Source: Rhizobium mesosinicum (GTDB taxonomy: Bacteria; Pseudomonadota; Alphaproteobacteria; Rhizobiales; Rhizobiaceae). Taken from it: a stretch of DNA of 64,000 bases. The translations under genes were made by a program, and so were the position numbers. The DNA is taken from NCBI RefSeq assembly GCF_019511345.1, contig NZ_JAEUAK010000004.1:124001-188000 (forward strand), read 5' to 3'. Positions 40,496 through 48,838 of this stretch are shown piece after piece. The notes beneath the pieces are model-generated. The model saw only the letters and a program-made list of their open reading frames with translations. It had not been told where the DNA came from and did not search any database. Within the stretch, counting starts at the first letter, position 1. Each line of letters begins with the position of its first letter.

Positions 40496-40511
40496 CCTCG
40501 ATTGTCAGGCC
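40489..40511. terminator. Hairpin between convergent holC and GrpB gene
   Basis: GGCCTGAC (40489-40496) pairs with GTCAGGCC (40504-40511) around a seven-base loop. Both stop codons (40493-40495 and 40507-40505) lie inside the stem, and only nine bases separate the genes. No T-tract is present on either side. Confidence 0.5.
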
Positions 40512-41056
40512 AGACCGGCTTCCGTCAGGACCTTGTCGATGAAATCCTTCTTCGCGACGGTATAGGCAGCGCGGCTTTCGGCAAATTTCTGCGCCAGTCC
40601 GATCTTCAGTCCCTCATAGGCGAGTGCCAGAGCCGGATCGTTTCGCAGCCTGTCGCGGAAAAAGATATCCCGCCTCCAGTTGAAGCCCTGATATTCGACG
40701 ACATGGGCGAGATGCGTGCGCGTCTCGCCCATGACACCGCGGCCGAAGAGATGGTCGTCGGGCACGATGTCTGCGCCAGCATAGTCGTAGCCGATCGCTT
40801 CCATAGGCTTGATGCAGGCAAGTCCGTCATCAAGGCGGCGGACGCCGATCAGGATGTCGATGATCGGCTTCGCCTTGATGCCGGGGATGGCAGTGCTGCC
40901 GAAGTGCTGTATGTCGATTGCCAGAGGGCCAAGCGCGTCCCGGATCCTGGCCTCTTCCAGCAGATAGGCCTCCCGCCATTTGGCGTTCGGGTCGGCTAGT
41001 CTCACCGCCAGGTGTGGGACGCCCAATCCAAACGATTCATCCTGCTCCTGCTGCAT
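40505..41056 (-). CDS. GrpB family protein (UPF0157)
   Basis: A 183-residue protein of the GrpB/UPF0157 family, a nucleotidyltransferase-like fold of unknown substrate. The family core is obvious: HFGSTAIPGIKAKPIIDILI, with GST and the DIL acidic strand, then FFRDRLRNDPALALAYEGLK and LAQKFAESRAAYTVAKKDF. It stands alone, convergent with holC. Function is not established; some relatives in fused proteins accompany dephospho-CoA kinase domains. Confidence 0.88.
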   Translation of the reverse strand: MQQEQDESFGLGVPHLAVRLADPNAKWREAYLLEEARIRDALGPLAIDIQHFGSTAIPGIKAKPIIDILIGVRRLDDGLACIKPMEAIGYDYAGADIVPDDHLFGRGVMGETRTHLAHVVEYQGFNWRRDIFFRDRLRNDPALALAYEGLKIGLAQKFAESRAAYTVAKKDFIDKVLTEAGLA

Positions 41057-41130
41057 GGAAAACGTCCCTCGCGCTTCGTTTTCCTATTCTAACATTCTGC
41101 AGGCGCAATGGCATCTGCCCGTAAGGTTGA

Positions 41131-42057
41131 TCAGTCGTAGAACGCCTCGACGAATTTCCGCTTGCCGAGCATGAAGGCATCGGCGACGTGACGCAGCGGT
41201 GCCAGATCGACATCCGACTTGCCTGCCTTGATGAGCTCGGCAAAACGGCGATAGAGTGCCGGATATTCGGCTTCCGGCGCGGAGAACTTCAGCTCGCCAT
41301 CGACCGAAAGCTTCGAACCGCCTTCCGACAGAACCATCTGACCGGCAGCCGTTTCCGCGATGATGTCCCAGCTCTGCTTGCCCGTCTGGCGCCAGTCGAA
41401 TTCGGCATGGACGGGAACATAGTCGACATTGCGGAAATGCAGGTCGGCAGCGATCGGGGAGTCACGGTTTTCAGGGAATTCCAACGTGCCGGCGCTGAGG
41501 AACATCGCCTTTGGCAGGATATGCGTGACGATCGACAGCGCATTGATGCCCGGATCGAAAACGCCGAGACCGCCGGCCTGCCAGATCCATTCCTGGTTCG
41601 GATGCCAGTGGCGCACGTCTTCCTTCCAGATCACATGCACGCTCTTGATCTCGGTCGAGGCAAGGAAGGATTTTGCGGCTTCGACGGCGGCTGCGTAGCG
41701 CGAGTGCCAGCTCGCAAACAGCGTCGCGCCCTGCTTGTTCGCGAGATCTTGGAGATCGGCTACTTCGCTCAGCGTCGCGCCCGGCGGCTTTTCGAGGAAG
41801 ACGTGTTTGCCGGCGACCAGCGACTTGTAGGCGGCCTCATAGCGATACTGCGGCGGCATGCAGAGCGAAACGGCATCGATCGAGGGTTCGGCGTCGAGCA
41901 TATCGTCGATCGACGTATAGGCGGTTACGCCATCGACTGTGCCGTGGCGGCTTGCCGTCGCCACCAGCTTGAAATCGGTATTGGCGGCGATGGAGGGAAG
42001 GTGCTGGTCGCGGACGATCTTGCCGACGCCGACGATGGCGAGATTGATGGCTGACAT
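41131..42057 (-). CDS. Gfo/Idh/MocA oxidoreductase, likely L-arabinose/D-galactose 1-dehydrogenase
   Basis: A 308-residue NAD(P)-dependent dehydrogenase. The Rossmann start is NLAIVGVGKIVRDQHLPSIA. The sequence closely resembles my recollection of the Azospirillum brasilense L-arabinose/D-galactose 1-dehydrogenase: LEKPPGATLSEVADL, ATLFASWHSRYAAAVE, WKEDVRHWHPNQEW and GLGVFDPGINALSIVTHILP, where the Asp and Asn of FDPGIN are the expected catalytic residues. It would oxidise aldoses to lactones for the non-phosphorylative pathway. No lactonase or dehydratase is adjacent, so this would be an isolated step. The ATG at 42057 matches the family start; the 26-codon extension does not. Confidence 0.85.
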   Translation of the reverse strand: MSAINLAIVGVGKIVRDQHLPSIAANTDFKLVATASRHGTVDGVTAYTSIDDMLDAEPSIDAVSLCMPPQYRYEAAYKSLVAGKHVFLEKPPGATLSEVADLQDLANKQGATLFASWHSRYAAAVEAAKSFLASTEIKSVHVIWKEDVRHWHPNQEWIWQAGGLGVFDPGINALSIVTHILPKAMFLSAGTLEFPENRDSPIAADLHFRNVDYVPVHAEFDWRQTGKQSWDIIAETAAGQMVLSEGGSKLSVDGELKFSAPEAEYPALYRRFAELIKAGKSDVDLAPLRHVADAFMLGKRKFVEAFYD

Positions 42058-42251
42058 TGTAAAGCTCGCGTTCGGTGTTTCGCTAAAAGTATGACTTATT
42101 GCGCGCCGTTTTATCAGAAAGCGGTCCGCGGGCAAGTCTGGCCTATAAGAACAGACGACCGATTTTTGGGCAATTGTCTAGCTCTTGAAGACTGCGATGG
42201 CTCTTACGCCGCGCAAGGAATCTCCAGACAGTTCTTATGCTGGCAGGCGCC

Positions 42252-44138
42252 TCAACTCGCCATGGCTCCTTCATATTCAGCGGAGAGCTCAAGCCACTGC
42301 TCCTCGGCAGCGGCGAGTTTTGCCGCGGCCTCGCCGCGCTGCTTTGCCTTTTCGGCCGCCTTCGCGGGCGCCTTTTCATAGAGCGCAGGATCCGCAAGTT
42401 CCGCATCAAGAGCCTGAATCAATTTCTCCAGCTTGCCCGTCAAGGATTCGATTTCATTGATCTTTTTCTTGAGAGGCGCAAGCGAGGCACGCTTGTCAGC
42501 ATTGAGCTTGCGCTGGTCGGCCTTCGAGGACTGCTCTTCAGACTGCTTCTGCTTTTCGTCGTCTTTTTTTTTGCCCGAAGCGACGATGAGGTCGCGATAT
42601 TCTTCCATATCGCCTTCGAAACTCGTCACCGTGCCGTTGTTGACCAGCCAGAGGCGGTCGACGGTCGCTTCGATCAGGTGGCGATCGTGCGAGATCAGGA
42701 TGACCGCGCCGTCATAGTCGTTAAGCGCCTCGATCAGCGCGCGGCGGCTGTCGATGTCGAGATGGTTGGTCGGCTCGTCGAGGATCAAGAGGTTCGGCGC
42801 ATGAAAGGCGGCAAGACCCATTAGCAGGCGCGCCTTTTCGCCGCCTGAAAGATCTTTCGCCGCCGTCGCCATCTTCTCGGTCGCAAGGCCCATCTGCGCG
42901 ACGCGGGCGCGCACCCTGGCCTCGGGCTCCGTCGGCATCAGCCGGCGCACATGTTCGACTGGTGTCTCGTTCGGAACGAGATCGTCGAGCTGATGCTGCG
43001 CGAAGAAGCCGATCTTCAGCCCCGGCGCGAGGCGCATCTCACCGCTCTCAGGCGCCAGCCGCCCTGAGATGAATTTGGCAAAGGTCGATTTACCGTTGCC
43101 GTTCGAGCCGAGCAGCGCGATGCGATCGTCATTGTCGATCCGCAGGTTGAGCCCCTTGAGGATCGGCTTGCCGGGCTCGTAGCCGACAGCGCCGCCGCTG
43201 ATCGCGACGATCGGAGAGGCCGGCTGCTTCTCGGGTTCGGGAAAGGTGATCGGCTGAACGTGATCCTCGATCACGGCGGCCACCGTGCCCATGCGCTCCA
43301 GCGCCTTGACGCGCGACTGGGCCTGCTTCGCCTTGGAGGCCTTGGCCTTGAAGCGGTCGATGAAGCTCTGCAGGTGCTTGCGCGCCGCATCGTTCTTCGC
43401 CTTGGCCTTCATCTGCAGTTCGTCGGCTTCCGCCTTCTGCCGCTCGAACTGGTCGTAATTGCCGCGATAGAAGGTGAGCTTCTTCTGGTCGAGATGGACG
43501 ATGGAATTGACCGCGTTGTTCAGGAGATCGCGGTCGTGGCTGATGATGATGACTGTGTGCGGATAGCGGCGGATATAATCCTCCAGCCACATCGTACCTT
43601 CGAGGTCAAGATAGTTGGTCGGCTCGTCGAGCAGCAGCAGGTCCGGCTCGGTAAAGAGCACGGAGGCGAGCGCCACGCGCATCCTCCAGCCGCCCGAGAA
43701 GGAGGATGCGGGCCTTGCCTGCGCTTCCTGGTCGAAGCCGAGGCCTGAGAGGATGCTGGCGGCCCGGGCTTCGGCCGAATGGGCGTCGATATCGACGAGG
43801 CGCATCTGGATTTCGGCGATCCGGTGCGGATCAGTTGCGGTCTCCGCCTCGGCAAGCAGCGCTGCGCGCTCTTTGTCGGCGGAAAGCACGATCGTGATCA
43901 GCGAATCCTCGGTGCCCGGCGCTTCCTGCTTCACCTGGCCCATGCGCGCATTCTTAGGAATTGATATTGTCCCGCTTTCGGCTCCCAGATCACCGGTTAT
44001 AACGCGGAAGAGGGTAGATTTGCCGGCGCCGTTGCGTCCCACGAGCCCGGCCTTCGTGCCTGACGGCAACGATACGCTGGCATGGTCGAGAAGCAGGCGG
44101 CCGGCAATGCGGGCGGAAAGGTCTGAAATCGTGATCAT
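42252..44138 (-). CDS. ABC-F family ATPase
   Basis: Soluble protein with two ABC domains and no membrane part; relatives act on ribosomes as translation factors or in antibiotic protection. The 628-residue chain has Walker A GLVGRNGAGKSTLF and signature SSFSGGWRMRVALA with LLLLDEPTNYLDLEG in the first domain, then the basic linker (KNDAARKHLQSFIDRFKAKA). The second domain has Walker A ALLGSNGNGKSTFAKFI, LSGGEKARLLMG and LLILDEPTNHLDI. The C-terminal 110 residues are a Lys/Glu-rich coiled coil of the Uup/YheS type. The closest E. coli relative appears to be YheS. The start at 44138 fits MITISDLSARIAGRLLLDHA. Confidence 0.92.
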   Translation of the reverse strand: MITISDLSARIAGRLLLDHASVSLPSGTKAGLVGRNGAGKSTLFRVITGDLGAESGTISIPKNARMGQVKQEAPGTEDSLITIVLSADKERAALLAEAETATDPHRIAEIQMRLVDIDAHSAEARAASILSGLGFDQEAQARPASSFSGGWRMRVALASVLFTEPDLLLLDEPTNYLDLEGTMWLEDYIRRYPHTVIIISHDRDLLNNAVNSIVHLDQKKLTFYRGNYDQFERQKAEADELQMKAKAKNDAARKHLQSFIDRFKAKASKAKQAQSRVKALERMGTVAAVIEDHVQPITFPEPEKQPASPIVAISGGAVGYEPGKPILKGLNLRIDNDDRIALLGSNGNGKSTFAKFISGRLAPESGEMRLAPGLKIGFFAQHQLDDLVPNETPVEHVRRLMPTEPEARVRARVAQMGLATEKMATAAKDLSGGEKARLLMGLAAFHAPNLLILDEPTNHLDIDSRRALIEALNDYDGAVILISHDRHLIEATVDRLWLVNNGTVTSFEGDMEEYRDLIVASGKKKDDEKQKQSEEQSSKADQRKLNADKRASLAPLKKKINEIESLTGKLEKLIQALDAELADPALYEKAPAKAAEKAKQRGEAAAKLAAAEEQWLELSAEYEGAMAS

Positions 44139-44261
44139 GCGCGCGGTTTTGGCCGAAAGCCGCCGCCAAGGCAAGATGGATCAGCACCGGCTTCCACGAT
44201 CGGCGCGTCGTCGACAGCGAATGGCAGATGACGGTTGTCCGCCGTCAATAGTTCATCCGCG

Positions 44262-45311
44262 TCAGCGTCCGAAGGCCTGCACCGGTTGCCGTGGGTTGGA
44301 CCGGGCGGCGAGCAGCGCCACACGGGCATTTGCCTGGAGCTGGATGGGTGTTGCCGCATGGCCGCTGAGTGCCACCCCAACCGAAATCGTCAGACCGCTC
44401 GCTGCCGACGTGTCGGATGCGGCGAAGACGAGATTGTCTTCGACGGCGCTGCGCAGGCGCTCGGCAATTACCAGTACATCCGACATGCCGACATTGGCGA
44501 AGAGGAAGGCGAATTCATCGGCTTCCGTGCGCGCGATGAAATCGTTCTTCTTCACCATCTTGCGGAAGAGGCCGGCGAGCTTCTTCAGAAGCTTGCTGCC
44601 GGTCTGCGTGCCGTAACGAGCATTCAACTCCCTGAAATCATCGATGTCGATCATGATCAGCGCGCTGCCGGCCGCACCCTCTTCCTTGCCGTAGAGATCG
44701 TCCAGCGCCCGATTGAGGCCGACGCGGTTCGGCAGGCCGGTGATCTTGTCGGTGACAGCAGCAGCCTGCGCGGCTGAAATGGTCTGCTCCAGCGCCGTCA
44801 GCCGCCCAATATCCTCCTCCAGTCTCGTGTCGATCGTCCGCTCTGCGGCAAGGACGGCGGAAAGCGAAGCGGAGAGATATTCGACCTTGGCCATGAAATC
44901 GGCAAGGCTCTGGTGATCGTGCTGGCCGGAGGCTGATTTGAGTATGGCCTCGCAGGCGCGCGCGAAGGCCTGGTGATGAAGGCGCCCCTCGGCGAGCCGC
45001 TCGGCCGTTTCCTTGAGCACGCTGCTCGCTTCGTTGCGCGAGCGGTCGCCCGCCAGCCCGTAATGGCCGACGAGCCGGTAGCGCAGGCCGAGATCGTCCA
45101 GAGCGTCTTGCCGCGGATGCGGGCCGAGGGCTGCGATATCCTGTGCCAGCCCGGCATTCAGGCCGATCAGCGCCTCATGGAATAGTTCATAGTTGCGCGG
45201 CAGGGCCGCCACGTTCAGCCGCATCATGTGCTGAGCGATTTTCTGCACATCGGCCGGCGCCGGCCGGGTCGCCTCTCGCGCGTTCGACGCATTCGCAACG
45301 GCAGTCTGCAT
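44262..45311 (-). CDS. GGDEF domain protein with degenerate active site
   Basis: A 349-residue cytoplasmic protein. The N-terminal half (1-155) is helical and resembles the sensory part of rhizobial GGDEF proteins (RLNVAALPRNYELFHEALIG). A short coiled coil (156-182) leads into a GGDEF domain: VTDKITGLPNRVGLNRALDD, LIMIDIDDFRELNARYGTQ (metal Asp), then ARTEADEFAFLF, where the GGDEF signature is EADEF (263-267). The inhibitory RXXD motif upstream is KKND. The domain fold is intact, but loss of both signature glycines makes diguanylate cyclase activity doubtful; it may bind GTP or act as a receptor. It lies 123 bases upstream of the ABC-F gene on the same strand. Confidence 0.85.
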   Translation of the reverse strand: MQTAVANASNAREATRPAPADVQKIAQHMMRLNVAALPRNYELFHEALIGLNAGLAQDIAALGPHPRQDALDDLGLRYRLVGHYGLAGDRSRNEASSVLKETAERLAEGRLHHQAFARACEAILKSASGQHDHQSLADFMAKVEYLSASLSAVLAAERTIDTRLEEDIGRLTALEQTISAAQAAAVTDKITGLPNRVGLNRALDDLYGKEEGAAGSALIMIDIDDFRELNARYGTQTGSKLLKKLAGLFRKMVKKNDFIARTEADEFAFLFANVGMSDVLVIAERLRSAVEDNLVFAASDTSAASGLTISVGVALSGHAATPIQLQANARVALLAARSNPRQPVQAFGR

Positions 45312-45399
45312 GACGTCCCCTCATTGTCGCCGGTTCCTTGCTTCCGCTATGCAGGCAAGCTTTTAAAAGACATTGAATTCCAGGCCTTGGCGGCCCTGA

Positions 45400-45432
45400 A
45401 GCCGCAAAACCGGTTAACGCACTCTTGCGGCT
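45400..45432. repeat. Small inverted repeat between the GGDEF gene and the GST
   Basis: AGCCGCAA (45400-45407) and TTGCGGCT (45425-45432) are perfect complements with a 17-base loop, in the 246-bp gap between the divergent GGDEF and GST genes. It may be an operator or leader hairpin; nothing else recognisable lies in the gap. Confidence 0.3.
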
Positions 45433-45557
45433 CCTGTCCGGGAATGACCTGGGCCGCCGTCCCAGCAGCGAGCGTGATAGCGCCATGAAAATTCCTGATT
45501 TGATCGCACCGGCTTTCTGACGTGGAATGAACCCATTACGATTGCGGAAGGACAATT

Positions 45558-46247
45558 ATGACCAGAGCTCTCTATTCCCTGTGCGGCGCTGACGAGCGCC
45601 ATCTCTTCTCGCCGCATTGCTGGAAGGCGGTGATGGCGCTTGCCCACAAGGGTCTCGATTTCGAGGAGGTGCCGACGACCTACAGCCGCATCGCCGCGAT
45701 CGGCGGTGGCTTTTCCAAGACCGTGCCGGTTTTGGATGACAATGGCCGGCTGGTATCGGACAGTTTCGATATAGCCCTCTATCTGGAAGAGGCCTATCCA
45801 GACCGTCCATCGCTCTTCAAGGGCGAGGGCGGCAAGGCCCTCTCGCGCATGATCGAAGGCTATTCGCAGATGATCATTCATCCGGCAGTCATGCGGATTG
45901 CCCTTCTCGATATTCATTCGATCCTCGATGAGGGCGACAAGGCCTATTTCAGGACCAGCCGTGAGGAGCGCCTGGGCAAGCCGCTGGAAGAATTCGCCGC
46001 CGGACGTGACGCGGAGAGAGAAGCCTTCGCCGCCAAGCTTGAGCCGATGCGCCATATGCTGAAGTTTCAGCCTTTCATCGGCGGCGACGGCCCGCTCTTT
46101 GCCGATTACATTGTCTTCGGGGCGCTGCAATGGCTGCGCATCGCCGCCGGCCTTGCCATGCTGGCTCCTGACGACCCCGTCATGGTCTGGTTCGAGCGCT
46201 GCCTCGATCTCCATGAAAGCCGGGGCCGGACTGTGACAGCGGCGTGA
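45558..46247 (+). CDS. Glutathione S-transferase family protein
   Basis: A 229-residue GST. The thioredoxin-like N-terminal domain has FSPHCWKAVMALAHKGLDFE with a Ser-Pro-His-Cys start of helix 1, KTVPVLDDNGRLVSDSFDIA (cis-Pro and the glutathione-contacting Asp-Ser) and YLEEAYPDRPSL. A helical C-terminal domain follows with FADYIVFGALQWLR in place of the usual capping helix. Substrate unknown. GGAAGGA lies upstream of the ATG. It is followed 83 bases later by ndk with no evident functional tie. Confidence 0.87.
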   Translation: MTRALYSLCGADERHLFSPHCWKAVMALAHKGLDFEEVPTTYSRIAAIGGGFSKTVPVLDDNGRLVSDSFDIALYLEEAYPDRPSLFKGEGGKALSRMIEGYSQMIIHPAVMRIALLDIHSILDEGDKAYFRTSREERLGKPLEEFAAGRDAEREAFAAKLEPMRHMLKFQPFIGGDGPLFADYIVFGALQWLRIAAGLAMLAPDDPVMVWFERCLDLHESRGRTVTAA

Positions 46248-46330
46248 AATTGCCATAGACCCCTTGTTTTCAGGCGGTGAGGCGGGTAAAGACCGCCCAC
46301 TTTTCCCCGATGAGTATGAGGATCTGAATT

Positions 46331-46753
46331 ATGGCGATTGAACGCACCTTCTCGATGATCAAGCCGGATGCAACGAAGCGCAACCTGACGGGCGCTATCA
46401 CCAAGATGCTCGAAGATGCCGGCCTGCGCGTCGTCGCCTCCAAGCGCGTCTGGATGAGCAAGCGCGAAGCTGAAGGCTTCTACGCTGTTCACAAGGACCG
46501 TCCGTTCTTCGGCGAACTCGTCGAAGGCATGACCTCGGGCCCGACCGTCGTTCAGGTTCTGGAAGGCGAAGGCGCCATCCTCAAGAACCGCGAAATCATG
46601 GGCGCAACCAACCCGGCAAACGCTGCCGAAGGCACGATCCGCAAGGTTCATGCTCTCTCCATCGGCGAAAACTCGGTACACGGTTCCGACGCCCCGGAAA
46701 CGGCTGCCCAGGAAATCAAGTACTGGTTCTCCGACACCGAAATCGTCGGCTGA
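46331..46753 (+). CDS. ndk: Nucleoside diphosphate kinase
   Basis: Transfers the terminal phosphate between nucleoside tri- and diphosphates. The 140-residue sequence is canonical: [20 protein letters not shown] with Lys11, then [32 protein letters not shown] and the phosphohistidine His117 in [14 protein letters not shown] strong terminator follows 29 bases after the stop. Confidence 0.98.
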   Translation: MAIERTFSMIKPDATKRNLTGAITKMLEDAGLRVVASKRVWMSKREAEGFYAVHKDRPFFGELVEGMTSGPTVVQVLEGEGAILKNREIMGATNPANAAEGTIRKVHALSIGENSVHGSDAPETAAQEIKYWFSDTEIVG

Positions 46754-46782
46754 TTCAGCCTGAGAGTGTTGAATTGATTGGG

Positions 46783-46810
46783 AAAAGCCGGGCTTGTCCC
46801 GGCTTTTCTG
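46783..46810 (+). terminator. Rho-independent terminator after ndk
   Basis: AAAAGCCGGG (46783-46792) pairs with CCCGGCTTTT (46798-46807) around a five-base loop, ending in TTTTCTG. The A-run on the left makes it usable from the minus strand too, for the convergent lipoprotein gene. Confidence 0.9.
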
Positions 46811-46821
46811 TTGTGCGGATT

Positions 46822-47328
46822 TCAGGCCGGACACTTGTCCGTATTGGAAAAATCCGTCGTGCCATCCGGTTTGAAAACCTCCGGATTTTTCTCATAGCCG
46901 GCACCCAATACTAGCGGTTTGCTGGGGAGCACCGTCTGGTCGAGATCGGATTTGAATTGCGCTTTCAGCTCCTGTAGGACCTTGCCATCCTTATCGACCA
47001 GCTTGACGGTCACTGAATAGAGCCGGTCCTTAGCCACGCAGTGCAGGTTTTCGCTCTGGAGCGAAATCTTGTCATCCATCGGAAAAACCTTCTGGTTCAG
47101 AACCAGCGGCGCACCGCCCTGCGGGTTTTCGAATTCGGCGACGATGGTTGACCCGTCGGGAATAGACGCCGTCTTCTTCAACGTCAGCAGGTAGGTGGCG
47201 CTTGCGACGCGATAGTTGAAGACGAAGAGGTGCCCCGTCACTTCCAGCATGGTTTCCGCCTGACGCTGGCAAGCGGAAAGCAAAAGTCCCGCTGCCGCAA
47301 GAGCCGTGATGATCGAGCGCTGCTTCAT
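46822..47328 (-). CDS. Putative lipoprotein
   Basis: A 168-residue exported protein with a lipoprotein signal: MKQRSIITALAAAGLLLSAC, lipobox LSAC with Cys20 as the lipidated residue. The mature part looks like a small beta-rich domain (FNYRVASATYLLTLKKTAS, IVAEFENPQGGAPLVLN, YSVTVKLVDKDGKVLQELKA) with two further Cys, perhaps a disulphide. I do not recognise a named family. The ATG overlaps the CGNR gene stop by four bases and is preceded by GGAGGAG, so the two are probably coupled. It is convergent with ndk. Confidence 0.75.
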   Translation of the reverse strand: MKQRSIITALAAAGLLLSACQRQAETMLEVTGHLFVFNYRVASATYLLTLKKTASIPDGSTIVAEFENPQGGAPLVLNQKVFPMDDKISLQSENLHCVAKDRLYSVTVKLVDKDGKVLQELKAQFKSDLDQTVLPSKPLVLGAGYEKNPEVFKPDGTTDFSNTDKCPA

Positions 47329-47873
47329 GGCGTCTCCTCCTTCTTTTTCCTCCGGTAATGCCTGATCGCCTTGGCGCGGTTGCCGCAGACGGCCATGTCG
47401 CACCAGGCCCGGCTTTTGTTCTTGCTGCGGTCGATGAACAGCCAGCCGCAATTGCCGCAGATCTTCATTCGCTGCGGATCCGGCATGGCGAGCAGCCGCA
47501 AGACCGAATGAGCCGTCGCCGTATCGAGACCCTTTTCCACTGCCCCGCGCAGCGTCCGCGCCAGCGTCTCCAGCAGTTCGGCGAGCAGCCGGTCGTCATT
47601 TCCCTCGCGCACGCGCTGCCGGAAGTATCTGTCCGTCGCTTCGCGCAGCTCGATGAAGTTCGCTCTATTCTGCGCTCCTACCGGCGCTATGTCGCCGAAA
47701 AGCGCCCGTTCGGCGCAAAATTCCTGCGCCGCCTCGGAGAAACGCTCCATCTGTCCTTCGGCCTCGAAGCGATCGATACGGCGCGCCGTATCGTGGCGGA
47801 GGATGACGCTGTTGGCGACATCAAGCGCCAGCGCGCCGCCGGAAAAGCGGTGAGGGGTCCAGGAAAAGCTCAT
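47325..47873 (-). CDS. CGNR zinc-finger (ABATE domain) putative transcription regulator
   Basis: A 182-residue protein of the CGNR/ABATE family, thought to be stress-responsive transcription regulators. The N-terminal ABATE domain has FSGGALALDVANSVILR at its start and a helical middle. The C-terminal zinc finger has Cys139 and Cys142 in ICGNCGWLFIDRS and Cys158 and Cys163 in WCDMAVCGNRAKAIRHYRRK, the signature CGNR with a basic tail for DNA contact. It is divergent from a LivH-type permease. The 59-bp gap between them contains a long inverted repeat that is an obvious candidate operator. Confidence 0.88.
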   Translation of the reverse strand: MSFSWTPHRFSGGALALDVANSVILRHDTARRIDRFEAEGQMERFSEAAQEFCAERALFGDIAPVGAQNRANFIELREATDRYFRQRVREGNDDRLLAELLETLARTLRGAVEKGLDTATAHSVLRLLAMPDPQRMKICGNCGWLFIDRSKNKSRAWCDMAVCGNRAKAIRHYRRKKKEETP

Positions 47874-47877
47874 GCAA

Positions 47878-47919
47878 AAAATAATAACTGGTAAAACGTA
47901 TTTTGCCAGTTATTATTTT
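47878..47919. promoter_or_regulatory. Large inverted repeat (candidate operator) between the CGNR and livH-like genes
   Basis: Two 19-base arms (47878-47896 and 47901-47919) match as reverse complements at 18 of 19 positions, with CGTA at the centre. Each arm contains ATAATAACTGG or its complement CCAGTTATTAT. The element is AT-rich in a GC-rich region and occupies most of the gap between the divergent starts. Position and symmetry suggest a binding site for a dimeric regulator, most simply the adjacent CGNR protein. A transcribed hairpin is the alternative. Confidence 0.7.
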
Positions 47920-47941
47920 AGGGTGATCCGGAGTGTCGGGA

Positions 47942-48838
47942 ATGGCCTATCTTCTGCAGCAACTGGCGAATGCGGTGCCGCTCGCAGCGCTCTACGCCAC
48001 GCTTGCCTTCGGCTATTCGATTGCCTTTGGTGTGACGAAGAGGGCCGACATTACCTACGGGGCGATCATCGCCTTTGCTGGCCAGGTTCTGCTGCTCTTC
48101 ACGGACATGGCCTATAACCGGCTGTGGCTGGTGCTGCCGGCGGCGATCGCGATCGGTGTTTTCGCCTCGCTGGTCTATTCGGTGGGGGCAGGGATCTGGA
48201 TCGGCCGATCCATCATGCAGCCGCTTGCCAGCAAGTCACCGAACACGGTCATGGTCGCCGCACTCGGCATGATGATCGTGCTGATGGAGACGGCACGCCT
48301 GGCCGCCAATACCCGCGCCATCTGGCTGCCGCCACTCCTGAACGACACCGTCACCTTCTGGAGCGACGGCGTCTTTCAGGTGACGCTTACCTATGTACAG
48401 CTTCTGGACACTCTCCTGATGTGCGCGATCATCGCGATCGGCGCGTTGATCGTGAAGCGCACAGCGTGGGGGCGTCTGTGGCGGGCCGTCATCGACGATC
48501 CGCTTGCCGCCGAACTCTGCGGCACCAACGCCAGCCGGGTCTTCCTGGTGTCCTATGCGGCAGCGGCACTCGTCGCCACCTGCTGCGGCATCCTTGCGAC
48601 CTTCTACTACGGATCGATGGATTTCGGTGCCGGCTTGATGTTCGGCCTGAAGGTGCTGATGATTGCGGCCGTCGGCGGCTATTCCGATCCGCTGCGCTCG
48701 GCGGGCGGCGCGGCCGGCCTCGCGCTGGTCGAAACGCTCTGGGGCGCCTACGGCTCCTTCATCTGGCGCGATCTCGCCATTTTCTCGCTGCTGGTACTTT
48801 TGCTGGTGATGAGTCGCCGCGAACGCGTCGTGCTTTGA
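47942..48838 (+). CDS. LivH-type branched-chain amino acid ABC transporter permease (orphan)
   Basis: A 298-residue inner-membrane permease of the LivH/BPD_transp_2 family. Typical features are LYATLAFGYSIAFGVTKRAD near the N-terminus (the segment that reads IxFGxxxxxNxAHG in canonical LivH), the cytoplasmic loop RAVIDDPLAAELCGTNASRV (EAA-like), and FGLKVLMIAAVGGYSDPLRS with GGAAGLALVETLWGAYG. About eight hydrophobic segments are present. No LivM, ATPase or binding-protein gene lies beside it, so it must borrow partners or have another role. GGAG lies eight bases before the ATG at 47942; a GTG three codons earlier is an alternative. Confidence 0.82.
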   Translation: MAYLLQQLANAVPLAALYATLAFGYSIAFGVTKRADITYGAIIAFAGQVLLLFTDMAYNRLWLVLPAAIAIGVFASLVYSVGAGIWIGRSIMQPLASKSPNTVMVAALGMMIVLMETARLAANTRAIWLPPLLNDTVTFWSDGVFQVTLTYVQLLDTLLMCAIIAIGALIVKRTAWGRLWRAVIDDPLAAELCGTNASRVFLVSYAAAALVATCCGILATFYYGSMDFGAGLMFGLKVLMIAAVGGYSDPLRSAGGAAGLALVETLWGAYGSFIWRDLAIFSLLVLLLVMSRRERVVL

